DNA from: Pseudomonadota bacterium
GTDB taxonomy: Bacteria; Pseudomonadota; Alphaproteobacteria; Sphingomonadales; Sphingomonadaceae
Reading direction: 5' to 3'
Assembly: GCA_023391375.1 (NCBI GenBank)
Contig: JAEWBB010000004.1
Location: 1-31,835, forward strand
Length of the DNA: 31,835 nt
Shown: in pieces, positions 23,738-31,717 of the stretch
How positions within the stretch are numbered: position 1 is the stretch's first letter
How the letters are laid out: each line of letters begins with the position of its first letter
Made by a program: the position numbers and the translations under genes
Notes under the pieces: generated by a model
Seen by the model: the letters and a program-made list of their open reading frames with translations, nothing else
Told to the model about the DNA's origin: nothing
Databases searched by the model: none

Positions 23738-24552
23738 TCGCGAAGCAGCTCGTTGATCGACGTTTTCGAGCGGGTGCGCTCGTCGACCCGCTTGACGATC
23801 ACCGCGCAGGCCAGGCCCGGCCCGCCGTCCTTGCCCGGTAGGGTGCCCGGCACCACCACCGAATAGGCCGGCACCCGGCCCATGAAGACCTCGCCGCTGG
23901 CACGGTCGACGATCTTGGTCGACGCGCCGAGGAAGACGCCCATCGACAACACCGCGCCTTCTTCGACCACCACGCCCTCGGCGACTTCCGACCGCGCGCC
24001 GACGAAGCAGTTGTCCTCGATGATCACCGGCCCGGCCTGCAACGGCTCGAGCACGCCGCCGATGCCGGCGCCGCCCGAGATGTGGACGTTTTTGCCGATC
24101 TGCGCACAGCTGCCGACCGTCGCCCAGGTATCGACCATCGTGCCTTCGCCGACATAGGCGCCGATGTTGACGAAACTCGGCATCAGCACGGCATTCGGGG
24201 CGACGAACGCGCCCTTGCGGACGATCGCGCCCGGTACGGCGCGGAAACCCGCCGCCTTGAACTGGTCTTCGCCCCAGCCGAGGAATTTGGAATCGACCTT
24301 GTCCCACCAGGGCGCGCCGCCCGGCCCGCCGGGAATCGTCGCCATCGGGTTCAGCCGGAACGACAGCAGCACGGCCTTTTTCAGCCACTGGTTCACGGTC
24401 CAGCCGCCCGCGCCTTTCTCGGCAATCCGCGCCTCGCCGGAATCGAGCATCGCCACCGCCTGCTCGACCGCCGAACGAATCGCGGCGTCGCCGGTGTCGA
24501 GCGTCTCGCGCCCGTCCCAGGCGGCTTCGATGGTCGATTGAAGGTCGGTCAT
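23734..24552 (-). CDS. dapD: 2,3,4,5-tetrahydropyridine-2,6-dicarboxylate N-succinyltransferase
   Basis: DapD succinylates tetrahydrodipicolinate in the succinylase route to meso-diaminopimelate and lysine. The 272-residue protein has the family N-terminal helical part and a left-handed beta-helix of hexapeptide repeats (about 100-235) with FVNIGAYVGEGTMVDTWATV and GVLEPLQAGPVIIEDNCFVG motifs. Length matches the family. The start overlaps the stop of the HAD gene by four bases (ATGA). Its stop overlaps that of the convergent tlpA-like gene on CTAG. Confidence 0.96.
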   Translation of the reverse strand: MTDLQSTIEAAWDGRETLDTGDAAIRSAVEQAVAMLDSGEARIAEKGAGGWTVNQWLKKAVLLSFRLNPMATIPGGPGGAPWWDKVDSKFLGWGEDQFKAAGFRAVPGAIVRKGAFVAPNAVLMPSFVNIGAYVGEGTMVDTWATVGSCAQIGKNVHISGGAGIGGVLEPLQAGPVIIEDNCFVGARSEVAEGVVVEEGAVLSMGVFLGASTKIVDRASGEVFMGRVPAYSVVVPGTLPGKDGGPGLACAVIVKRVDERTRSKTSINELLRD

Positions 24553-25220
24553 TCAGTGTCTCCGAGAATGTCGTGCAGCCAGTCGGCGACGTCGTTGATG
24601 GTGACGTCGATGTTGGCCGGGTCGATATCATGGTCGCCGCGTTCCGAGCCATTGTCGACCCACACGGTCGTCATGCCCAGCGCCTTGGCGGGATTGAGGT
24701 TGCGCGCCATGTCCTCGACCATCAGCGCCCGCGCCGGGTCGATGCCGAACTGGTCGAGCAACTTCCTGTAGCCGTGCGGGTCGGGCTTAGGCGTCAGGTC
24801 GGCGGCGAAGATGTCGTGCAGGTGATCGAGTTCGGCTGCGACGCCGAGCCGTTCCAGCACCCGCCAGGCATAGTCGGCATTGCCATTGGTATGGACGTAC
24901 TTTCGCCCCGGCAGTCGCGCCAGCGCACCGGCCAGCCGGTCGTTGGGCAGGATCCGGTCGAGCGGGATGTCGTGCACGTCGGCCATGAAATGGTGCGGGT
25001 CGACGTCGTGGTGCTTCATCAGCCCGGCCAGCGTCGTGCCCGAGCCGACGAAATGTTCCTTCTGGATGCGCCGCGCCTGGGATGGATCCACGTCCAGCAA
25101 TCGTTCGATGTAGGCCGTCATGCGCTGGTCGATCAGGTCGAACAACCGGCTCTCCCAGGGGTAGAGGCAGTTATCGAGATCGAAGATCCAATGTTCGATG
25201 TGGGCGAAGCGCTCTTGCAT
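24549..25220 (-). CDS. HAD-superfamily pyrimidine 5'-nucleotidase
   Basis: The 223-residue protein is a HAD hydrolase of the SDT1/PHM8-like pyrimidine 5'-nucleotidase group. Motif I is FDLDNCLYP (Asp14, Asp16), motif II YVHTNGN, motif III the Lys of LTPKPDPHGY, and motif IV MVEDMARNL. It is expected to dephosphorylate nucleoside monophosphates or similar phosphates in the cytoplasm. It is translationally coupled to dapD, an arrangement frequent in alphaproteobacteria but without a clear metabolic reason. Start ATG 25220 follows the 111-bp gap shared with the divergent autotransporter gene. Confidence 0.9.
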   Translation of the reverse strand: MQERFAHIEHWIFDLDNCLYPWESRLFDLIDQRMTAYIERLLDVDPSQARRIQKEHFVGSGTTLAGLMKHHDVDPHHFMADVHDIPLDRILPNDRLAGALARLPGRKYVHTNGNADYAWRVLERLGVAAELDHLHDIFAADLTPKPDPHGYRKLLDQFGIDPARALMVEDMARNLNPAKALGMTTVWVDNGSERGDHDIDPANIDVTINDVADWLHDILGDTE

Positions 25221-25331
25221 GCGTCGGCGGCCCTACCCGCGGTTTTTTCCTTCATCAAATGGCAAGGTTTTGTTATCCATAAGAATCACTGATTTTCATA
25301 GATTTATCAGAAACTTGGGTGGGGTCTGCAA

Positions 25332-27626
25332 ATGGTGAACCGGTGGATGGCATCGAGTGCCTGCGTGTTGATGCTGACGCTTTCCGCGTGCGGTGGCGGC
25401 GGTGGAGGCGGCGTGACGTCGACGCCGACGCCGACCAAGACGCCGACTCCCACACCGACACCGACTCCCACACCGACACCCACGCCGACTCCGACGCCGA
25501 CGCCGGTGACCAACTTCGATACGACCGAGTATCAGACGTCGAACGGCGCGAATTCGGCGAACGCGATTTCGGCCTGGCAGAAGGGCGCGACGGGCAAGGG
25601 CGTCAAGGTCGCGGTGATCGACAGCGGCATCAATCCCAGCCTGCCCGCCTTTGCCGGACGCATCGACGCGGCGAGCGGCGACGTGGTGGCCGGCCGCGCG
25701 CTGGCCGACGAATCGGGCCATGGCACGGCGGTGGCCGGGACGATCGCCGCGGCCCGCGACAACCGAGGGTCGATGGGCGTGGCGTTCGATTCGACGATTG
25801 TGGCGCTGCGCACCGATGCGGCAGGCACCTGCGCGTCGAAAGACGGCTGCGAATTTTACGACGACGCGATTGCCAGGGCGGTCGATTCGGCGCGACTTGC
25901 GGGCGCCAAGGTGGTCAACATCTCGATGGGCGGCGATGCCGCCGGAAGCCAGCTGCTGACCGCCATCCGCGACGCGATGAACGCGGGCATGCTGATCGTC
26001 GTGTCCGCGGGTAACGACGCGGCCGCCAATGCCGATCCGTTCGGGCTCAGCATGGCGCAGGCCTATGGCATCGGCGGTGTTGACCAGAAATCGGGATCGG
26101 TGATCCTTGCCGGCGCGCTCAACGGTTCGCTGACCAGCCTGGCGAGCTTTTCCAACCAGGCCGGTACCGGCCAGTCCTGGTACCTCTCGGCGCTCGGTTC
26201 GGGCGTGGCGACCTACGACGAAACCGGCACACTGACGGCGTGGAGCGGGACCAGCTTCTCGGCCCCGATCGTGTCGGGCGCCGCGGTCCTGCTGGCCCAG
26301 GCCTTCCCCAACCTCACCGGCACGCAGATCGCGCAAATCCTGTTCAATTCGGCCGACGACCTCGGCACGACGGGGGTGGATGCGACGTTCGGCCATGGCC
26401 GCCTCAACCTCGCGCGCGCCTTCCAGCCGTCCGGTTCGACCAGCCTGGCGGGGACGACGACGTCGGTGCCTTTGAGCTCGAGCGGCGGCGTCCTGCCGGA
26501 AGCGGCGGGCGACGGCGCGGCATCGGCCGCGGCGATGGGCGCCGTGATCCTCGACGGTTACGACCGCGCCTACCAGGTCGATTTCGCCCGGACGCTGATG
26601 AAGGCGCAGACCCGCCAGCCGCTGGCGCGTGCGCTGACCGGATCGGTGCGCACCAATGGCGTGGCCGCAGGGCCGGTCGCCATCGCCCTGTCGGTCGCCG
26701 ACGGGACGAAGCAGGCACTGGTCGCCGACCGCATCGGGATCGGGCCGCGCGACGCCGAGAAGGCCCGTCTGGTGGCGGGCCGCGCGGTCGCCCGGCTCGA
26801 CCGCAAGACCAAGATTGCCATGGGCTTCCACGAAAGCGCCAAGTCGCTCGAGCGGAGCCTCGACGGGGCAGCCGCCGGCGCCTTCCTGATTGCCCGTGAC
26901 ACCAGCGCCGAGCCGGGCTTCGATGCGCGCCGCGGCGTCGGCTTTGCCGCGCGCCGCGCGCTGGGAGCGAAGACCGGCCTCGCCATTTCGGGCGAGCAGG
27001 GCACGGTCGACCGCGTCCTGCTCCCGGGCGAGACCAGCAGCGGTTACCGCCTGGCCACGGCCTCGGTCGACCGGACGATCGGCGACTCCACCCGGCTGAC
27101 GCTCAGCGGTTCGGCGCTCGACGAGGAGCGCACGGTGCTGGGCGGCGAAATGCAGAGCTGGCTGGGCGGCGGAAGCGGATCGCGCACCCTGTTCGCCGAT
27201 GCCGAGGCGCGTCGCGAGCTGGGCCATGGCTGGTCGGCAACCGTGTCCGCACGGCGCGGCTGGACGAGCTTCGACGGCGGCAACTTCGCCACCTCGGCCT
27301 ACGCGTTCGACCTCGCCAAGCTGGGTGTGACGGGCGGCAACGACCGCATCGGCTTGCGCCTTTCGCAGCCGCTGCGCGTGGAAAGCGGTGGGCTCGCGAT
27401 GTGGCTGCCGACGTCATACGACTACACCAGCCGCAGCGCGACGTTCGGGACGGTCACCCGCAACCTGGCCCCAAGCGGGCGCGAGCTGGATGCCGAAGCG
27501 AGTTATGCGATCAGCTTCGACCGCAGCTGGATCGGCGCCAACCTCTATGCGCGGCGGCAGCCGGGGCACATCGCCAACGCCGCCACCGATGTCGGTGCGG
27601 CGCTGCGCTACTCGCTGGGCTTCTAG
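25332..27626 (+). CDS. S8 subtilisin-like lipoprotein autotransporter
   Basis: The 764-residue protein starts with a lipoprotein signal (LTLSAC, Cys20), then seven Gly, a Thr-Pro linker (31-58) and a subtilase domain (about 75-370). The triad is Asp97 (VIDSGI), His130 (SGHGTAVAG) and Ser308 (SGTSFSAP), with oxyanion Asn228 (SAGND). The C-terminal part (about 400-764) alternates polar and aromatic residues and ends in GAALRYSLGF, typical of an outer-membrane beta-barrel with terminal Phe. Lipidated subtilisin autotransporters are known (NalP in Neisseria, SphB1 in Bordetella); they process other surface proteins. A similar surface-maturation role is inference. ATG 25332 has GTGGGG seven bases upstream. 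It is a single-gene unit divergent from the HAD/dapD pair. Confidence 0.88.
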   Translation: MVNRWMASSACVLMLTLSACGGGGGGGVTSTPTPTKTPTPTPTPTPTPTPTPTPTPTPVTNFDTTEYQTSNGANSANAISAWQKGATGKGVKVAVIDSGINPSLPAFAGRIDAASGDVVAGRALADESGHGTAVAGTIAAARDNRGSMGVAFDSTIVALRTDAAGTCASKDGCEFYDDAIARAVDSARLAGAKVVNISMGGDAAGSQLLTAIRDAMNAGMLIVVSAGNDAAANADPFGLSMAQAYGIGGVDQKSGSVILAGALNGSLTSLASFSNQAGTGQSWYLSALGSGVATYDETGTLTAWSGTSFSAPIVSGAAVLLAQAFPNLTGTQIAQILFNSADDLGTTGVDATFGHGRLNLARAFQPSGSTSLAGTTTSVPLSSSGGVLPEAAGDGAASAAAMGAVILDGYDRAYQVDFARTLMKAQTRQPLARALTGSVRTNGVAAGPVAIALSVADGTKQALVADRIGIGPRDAEKARLVAGRAVARLDRKTKIAMGFHESAKSLERSLDGAAAGAFLIARDTSAEPGFDARRGVGFAARRALGAKTGLAISGEQGTVDRVLLPGETSSGYRLATASVDRTIGDSTRLTLSGSALDEERTVLGGEMQSWLGGGSGSRTLFADAEARRELGHGWSATVSARRGWTSFDGGNFATSAYAFDLAKLGVTGGNDRIGLRLSQPLRVESGGLAMWLPTSYDYTSRSATFGTVTRNLAPSGRELDAEASYAISFDRSWIGANLYARRQPGHIANAATDVGAALRYSLGF
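25422..25505 (+). repeat. Thr-Pro coding tandem repeat
   Basis: Eighty-four bases encode 28 residues that are almost pure Thr-Pro (one Lys). Within it an 18-base unit, CCGACTCCCACACCGACA, is present twice in direct succession without mismatch (25443-25460 and 25461-25478). The rest alternates synonymous Thr and Pro codons. Confidence 0.9.
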
Positions 27627-27637
27627 GCGCTAGCGCC
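27626..27637. repeat. 12-bp palindrome GGCGCTAGCGCC at a convergent gene junction
   Basis: Second copy of the palindrome at 13606-13617. It begins on the last base of the autotransporter stop and covers the stop codon of the convergent small secreted protein gene. Only three bases lie between the two stop codons. Confidence 0.8.
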
Positions 27638-27884
27638 GGCGGAACAGGACGGGATCGGGGCAGCCCTTCTCGTCCGTCCGCCACACCGCCGCATAGGCGT
27701 CGGCCGGTGGCAGATCGGCGAGATTGCGCTTGCCGACCGGGCCGCGTGTGCCGGTTTCGGTGAGCAGGCGGCAATCATTTGCGGTGAGGGCGGGGACCGG
27801 CTGGTCTGCGGGCGGTCTCGAAGCGGGGGTCGGCGGTGCGGCCCCGACCAGCGGCAGTGCAACCAGGATCAGCAGTCGGCGCAT
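27630..27884 (-). CDS. Small secreted protein, unknown function
   Basis: The 84-residue product is not recognised. It has a short signal peptide (about 1-16, MRRLLILVALPLVGAA), a Pro/Ala-rich spacer, then a compact C-terminal part with two cysteines (Cys38 and Cys75) and a basic end. The start ATG 27884 has GGGAGG five bases upstream, the best ribosome site in this part of the window. It lies 55 bases after the sufA-like gene on the same strand, so it may be the distal gene of the SUF run or have its own promoter. Export to the periplasm and a disulfide are inference. Confidence 0.7.
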   Translation of the reverse strand: MRRLLILVALPLVGAAPPTPASRPPADQPVPALTANDCRLLTETGTRGPVGKRNLADLPPADAYAAVWRTDEKGCPDPVLFRRR

Positions 27885-27910
27885 GGCGTCCTCCCGTGTC
27901 GTTCGGCCGG

Positions 27911-27927
27911 GAGAAGTTACGCTTCTC
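27911..27927 (-). terminator. Hairpin between the sufA-like gene and the small secreted protein gene
   Basis: GAGAAG and CTTCTC form a 6-bp stem with a five-base loop, 13 bases after the sufA-like stop. There is no T-run, so it may only attenuate transcription or protect the 3' end of the SUF message. Confidence 0.3.
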
Positions 27928-27939
27928 GTCGAGCGGTGG

Positions 27940-28299
27940 CTAGACTGTGAAGCTTTCGCCGCAGCCGCAGGCGCCCTTGGCATTCGGGTTGTCGAACACG
28001 AAGCCGGCGGCGAAATCGTCCTCGCGCCAATCCATGGTCGATCCGATCAGGTAGAGCAGCGAGGCGCCGTCGACGAAGAAAGTGCCGCCGGGCGTCTCGA
28101 TCCGCTCGTCAAAGCCGTTCGCCTCGGTGACATAGTCGACCGAATAGGCGAGGCCCGAGCAACCGCGGCGCGGGGTCGACAGCTTCACGCCGATCGCACC
28201 CTCGGGCGCCTTGGCCATCAAGTCGGCGACGCGCTGCTCGGCGGCGGGCGTCAGGATGATCGCGGCGGGGCGCGGCTTGCGGGTGGTCGTCGTGCTCAT
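27940..28299 (-). CDS. A-type iron-sulfur carrier protein (SufA/IscA/HesB family)
   Basis: The 119-residue protein carries the three cysteines of A-type carriers: Cys47 in RGCSGLAY and Cys111 and Cys113 in GACGCGESF. The intervening FVDGASLLYLIGSTMDW is the HesB signature region. These proteins accept iron-sulfur clusters from the SufBCD scaffold and hand them to apo-enzymes. A Thr/Lys-rich N-terminal extension of about ten residues precedes the fold. Its ATG overlaps the sufT stop by one base (TGATG). Being the last conserved gene of a suf cluster supports SufA; ErpA-like is the alternative. Confidence 0.92.
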   Translation of the reverse strand: MSTTTTRKPRPAAIILTPAAEQRVADLMAKAPEGAIGVKLSTPRRGCSGLAYSVDYVTEANGFDERIETPGGTFFVDGASLLYLIGSTMDWREDDFAAGFVFDNPNAKGACGCGESFTV

Positions 28300-28754
28300 C
28301 ACAGCATTCCCAGTTCGAGGCGCGCTTCGTCGCTCATCTTCGACGGGTCCCACGGCGGATCCCACACCAGCTTCACCTCGGCATCGCGGATGCCGGGCAC
28401 GGACAGGACGCGAAGCTCGACTTCGTTCGGAAGCGATTCCGCGACCGGGCAGTGCGGCGTCGTCAGCGTCATGGTAACGACCGCATCGCCATCCTCGCTG
28501 ATCGCAATGTCGTAGATCAGGCCGAGCTCATAGATGTCGACCGGGATTTCGGGGTCGTAGACCGACTTCAGCGCATCGACGACCGAGTTCTTGAGATCCT
28601 CGTTCGCGGGCGCCTCGTCGACCGGCTTGGTCTCGCCGGACAGGAAACCGGTGAGGTAATCGCGCTTGCGCTCGAACGTTTCGGTGACGCGCGCGCGGGG
28701 CGGCGGGGTCACCGCCTCGACTTCCTCCGTCTCGATCTTGCGTTCTTCGTTCAC
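28299..28754 (-). CDS. sufT: SUF-associated DUF59/MIP18 protein SufT
   Basis: The 151-residue protein has an acidic N-terminal extension (about 1-45) and a MIP18/DUF59 domain with SVYDPEIPVDIYELGLIYDI, MTLTTPHCPVAESLP (with the conserved Cys) and VKLVWDPPW. SufT-type proteins help maturation of iron-sulfur proteins, mainly under high demand. Start GTG 28754 overlaps the sufS stop by four bases (GTGA), which fixes the start. The upstream frame is antisense shadow of sufS. The order sufS-sufT-sufA with 1-4 base overlaps indicates strict co-translation. Confidence 0.92.
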   Translation of the reverse strand: MNEERKIETEEVEAVTPPPRARVTETFERKRDYLTGFLSGETKPVDEAPANEDLKNSVVDALKSVYDPEIPVDIYELGLIYDIAISEDGDAVVTMTLTTPHCPVAESLPNEVELRVLSVPGIRDAEVKLVWDPPWDPSKMSDEARLELGML

Positions 28755-29941
28755 CCGAAAATCCGTTTCACTTGTTCGATCCCGCGCACCAGCGCCGCAA
28801 TGTCGCTGCTGTCGCTGTGCGCTGCGAAGCTGGCCCGCGCCGTCGCCGGAACGCCGAGCACGTCCATCAACGGCTGCGCGCAATGGTGGCCGGCGCGGAC
28901 TGCGACGCCCACGTCGTCCAATATGGTGGCGGTGTCGTGCGGATGCACCCCGTCGACGTTGAAGCTGACGATGCCCGCGCTGTCCTCCGGGCCGTAGAGC
29001 GTCACTCCGCCGATGTCGGTCAGCGCCGCGCGGCATTCCGCGACTAATGCCGCCTCATGCGCATGGATGGCGTCGAGGCTCAGCCCTTGAACCCAATCGA
29101 CTGCCGTATGCAGCCCGGCGGTGCCGACGATGTGCGGCGTTCCAGCTTCGAAGCGCATCGGCGCTTCCAAGTACGTCGTCTCCGCAAAGGTTACGCGGTC
29201 GATCATCGACCCGCCGCCCTGCCACGGGGGCAGGGAATTCAGCAGATCGTTGCGGCCCCACAGGCAGCCGATGCCAGTAGGCCCGTAAAGCTTGTGGCCC
29301 GAGTACGCGTAAAAATCGCAGTCCAGCGAAGCAACGTCGACCGGCAGGCGTGGAACCGCCTGGCAGCCGTCGAGCAGCAGCAGCGCGCCCTTCGAATGCG
29401 CAATCTCCGCCGCACGCTTCGCGTCGAGGATCGAGCCGAGCACGTTCGACACATGGGCGAAGGCGACGACGCGATGCTCTTCGCTGACCATCCGCTCCGC
29501 GGCGTCGAGGTCGATGCGGCCGTCCGCGGTCAGCGGAAGGACATCGATCTCATATCCAGCGAGCTGCCACGGCACGATGTTGCTGTGATGCTCCAGCGCC
29601 GACAGCAGGACGCGATTGCGCCCATCCTTTGGCAGGCTGCGCGCGACCAGGTTGATCGCCTCGGTGGCGCCGCGCGTGAACACCAGCTCATTGGGCTGTC
29701 CACCTATGAGCCCCGAGGCCGCAGCCCTCGCAGCTTCGTAACGGCCGGTCATTTCGCTCGACCGTTGATAAACGCCGCGATGCACCGTTGCGTAGTCGCG
29801 GGCGTAGGCGTTAGTGATGGCGTCGATCACCGCCTGCGGCTTCTGGGCGGTCGCGGCGCTGTCGAGATAATGCCAGTTCTCGATCGCCGGAAACTGCCCG
29901 CGCACGTCGAGCGCCGAGTTGATACGGGTCGGTGCGTTCAT
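28751..29941 (-). CDS. sufS: SufS-type cysteine desulfurase
   Basis: SufS is a PLP enzyme that takes sulfur from cysteine and passes it to the SUF scaffold. The 396-residue protein has HYLDSAATAQKPQAV at the N-terminus, EHHSNIVPWQ, the PLP lysine Lys217 in YAYSGHKLYGPTGIG and the catalytic Cys354 in RAGHHCAQPLM. All of these fit group II desulfurases. Start ATG 29941 overlaps the sufD stop by four bases. No sufE or sufU gene is visible in the window, so the sulfur-relay partner must lie elsewhere. Confidence 0.96.
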   Translation of the reverse strand: MNAPTRINSALDVRGQFPAIENWHYLDSAATAQKPQAVIDAITNAYARDYATVHRGVYQRSSEMTGRYEAARAAASGLIGGQPNELVFTRGATEAINLVARSLPKDGRNRVLLSALEHHSNIVPWQLAGYEIDVLPLTADGRIDLDAAERMVSEEHRVVAFAHVSNVLGSILDAKRAAEIAHSKGALLLLDGCQAVPRLPVDVASLDCDFYAYSGHKLYGPTGIGCLWGRNDLLNSLPPWQGGGSMIDRVTFAETTYLEAPMRFEAGTPHIVGTAGLHTAVDWVQGLSLDAIHAHEAALVAECRAALTDIGGVTLYGPEDSAGIVSFNVDGVHPHDTATILDDVGVAVRAGHHCAQPLMDVLGVPATARASFAAHSDSSDIAALVRGIEQVKRIFG

Positions 29942-30684
29942 GCCACCCTCCGCAAGGCATCGCGCGCAGCGCTGCAGATCGCGTCCTGCTGCGCCGGATC
30001 GGCGATGCCGTCCCACAAGCCCATCACGAAGCCCTCCAGAAGCAGTGCCCGCGCGCTCGCAGGATCGAGCCCGCGGCTCATCGCGTAGAACATCTGCGTC
30101 TCGTCCAGCTCGCCGACGCTGGCGCCGTGGGCGCACTTCACGTCGTCGGCGTAGATCTCCAGCTCGGGCTTGCAGTTCGCCGTCGCGCCGCGGTCGAGAA
30201 GCATCGCCTTGACCGATTGCTCGCCGTCCGTCTGCTGAGCGCCGGGCGCGACCTCGACCTTGCCGAGGTAAGACCCGACCGCCTTGCCGCCGAGCACCGA
30301 GCGGACAACCTGGAGCGAGCGGCCGCGCTCGCCGATGTGGCGCACGTTGGTGACGATCTCGTTGGTCGATTGGCCGTCGCCGATGTTTGCCGCGAACAGC
30401 TCGAACTCGGCGCCTTCCGCAAGGGAGACCTCGATCTCGACGCGCCCGTAAACCGGCGCGACGTTGAGCGCGACCAGTCGCGCCTTTGCTTGAGCGCCAA
30501 GCGCGATTTCGATCCGCTTCACCTGCACTTCGTCGGCCGACGGCAGCCACACCTGCTCAAGCGTCTCGCCCGCAGCAACGCTGAGCGTCGCCGGCGTCGC
30601 GAAGTGCTCCCAGACCGGCTTCAGCGCATCGAGGTCGGCGTAGCGCCATTCCTCCTGGGCGCGGGTCGGGAAGGGGGCGGTCAT
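29938..30684 (-). CDS. sufD: SufD-family Fe-S scaffold protein, short form
   Basis: SufD pairs with SufB and SufC in the scaffold complex. At 248 residues it is far shorter than the about 420 of E. coli SufD. The conserved C-terminal beta-helix and helical end are intact: TNEIVTNVRHIG, GSYLGKVEVAPGAQQTDGEQ, CKPELEIYADDVKCAHGASVG (with the conserved His) and the final SRGLDP-x-ARALLLEGF. The N-terminal helical domain is mostly missing (EEWRYADLDAL follows within 20 residues). Short SufD forms are usual in sphingomonads, so this is probably a lineage trait and not a deletion. Start and stop both overlap neighbours by four bases. Confidence 0.92.
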   Translation of the reverse strand: MTAPFPTRAQEEWRYADLDALKPVWEHFATPATLSVAAGETLEQVWLPSADEVQVKRIEIALGAQAKARLVALNVAPVYGRVEIEVSLAEGAEFELFAANIGDGQSTNEIVTNVRHIGERGRSLQVVRSVLGGKAVGSYLGKVEVAPGAQQTDGEQSVKAMLLDRGATANCKPELEIYADDVKCAHGASVGELDETQMFYAMSRGLDPASARALLLEGFVMGLWDGIADPAQQDAICSAARDALRRVA

Positions 30685-30977
30685 GCGCGCCTCTTCATCA
30701 GGCGGCGCAACTTCTTGTCGCGCGCACGCTGCCGCTCCGGCGCCAGCAGGCCGTAGAAGGCGTCGAGCAGGAAGCCGGCGGCAAAGGCTATGGCGAGCAT
30801 CTGCCCGACGTCATGAGTCTCGGTGAACTGCCCGACGACCATTTCGACAAGCGTGATGAGGCCGATCACGATCACCAGCAGTGCCGTGTCCGCCACCGCG
30901 CGGCCGGGATTGCCGCGCACCATCTGGATCGCGAACATTGTGGCGATGCACGCGACGATGATCGTCAGCGTCATCAT
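30681..30977 (-). CDS. Three-helix membrane protein inside the suf operon, unknown function
   Basis: The 98-residue protein has three predicted transmembrane helices (about 3-20, 28-50 and 56-78) and a strongly basic cytoplasmic tail (PERQRARDKKLRRLMKRRA). I do not recognise the family. It overlaps sufC by four bases (ATGA, start at 30977) and sufD by four bases, so it is translated in register with the scaffold genes. A second ATG directly follows the first. A membrane anchor or iron-related role for the SUF complex is a guess from location only. Confidence 0.8.
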   Translation of the reverse strand: MMTLTIIVACIATMFAIQMVRGNPGRAVADTALLVIVIGLITLVEMVVGQFTETHDVGQMLAIAFAAGFLLDAFYGLLAPERQRARDKKLRRLMKRRA

Positions 30978-31717
30978 GCGGCGACCTCGGCATAGCCTTC
31001 GCGCTCGAGCTCGCGGGCAAGCTCGGGCCCGCCCGAACGCGTGATCCGTCCGCCGCTCAACACGTGGACCCGATCCGGCGCGACATAGTCGAGCAAGCGC
31101 TGGTAGTGGGTGATCAAAAGCACGCCCTTGTCGGGTGCGCGCATGATGCGGTTGATGCCTGCGCCGACGGCCTTCAGCGCGTCGATGTCCAGTCCGCTGT
31201 CGGTCTCGTCCAGAACCGCGAACTTGGGGTTCATGATGCCCATCTGGACCATCTCGGCCCGCTTCTTCTCGCCACCCGAAAAACCGACGTTGACCGGGCG
31301 CTTGAGCATCTCGACGTCCATGCCGAGAAGGTTCGCCTGCTCGCGCGCAAGCTTGATGAACTCGCCGCCCGACAGCTCCGGCTCGCCACGTGAGCGGCGC
31401 TGCGAGTTAAGGCTCTCGCGGAGGAACTGCAGCGAGGACACGCCGGGGATCTCGACCGGATATTGGAAGCCGAGGAACAGGCCCGCAGCGGCGCGCTGAT
31501 ACGGCTCCATTTCCAGAAGGTTCGCGCCGTCGAACGAGGCGCTTCCGCCGGTCACTTCGTAGCCCGGGCGGCCTGCGAGGACATAGGCCAGCGTCGACTT
31601 GCCCGACCCGTTGGGACCCATGATCGCGTGCACTTCGCCCGCGGGAACGCTGAGCGAAATGCCCCTGAGGATCGGCTTATCCGCGACGGTCGCCTGAAGG
31701 TCGGAAATATTGAGCAT
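30974..31717 (-). CDS. sufC: SUF system ATPase SufC
   Basis: SufC is the cytosolic ABC-type ATPase that drives conformational change of SufB and SufD during cluster assembly. The protein (247 residues from ATG 31717) has Walker A GPNGSGKST (Lys40), the signature FSGGEKKRAEM, Walker B AVLDETDSGLD and the H-loop ITHYQRLLDYV, with SufC-specific SGGE-x-K-RAE and DSGLDID. The start is ambiguous: GTG 31720 (four-base overlap with the preceding stop) or ATG 31717 (one-base overlap); both give coupling. sufB, expected upstream, is not within the window. Confidence 0.96.
   Translation of the reverse strand: MLNISDLQATVADKPILRGISLSVPAGEVHAIMGPNGSGKSTLAYVLAGRPGYEVTGGSASFDGANLLEMEPYQRAAAGLFLGFQYPVEIPGVSSLQFLRESLNSQRRSRGEPELSGGEFIKLAREQANLLGMDVEMLKRPVNVGFSGGEKKRAEMVQMGIMNPKFAVLDETDSGLDIDALKAVGAGINRIMRAPDKGVLLITHYQRLLDYVAPDRVHVLSGGRITRSGGPELARELEREGYAEVAA

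Noticed and set aside
25289..25310. CTGAT...ATCAG inverted repeat before the autotransporter gene
   Set aside because: Only five base pairs with a 12-base spacer in AT-rich DNA; likely chance.
25296..27227. 643-codon open frame on the minus strand and a (Gly-Val)n frame at 25307-25513
   Set aside because: Both are antisense images of the autotransporter and its Thr-Pro repeat; no ribosome site or recognisable domain.
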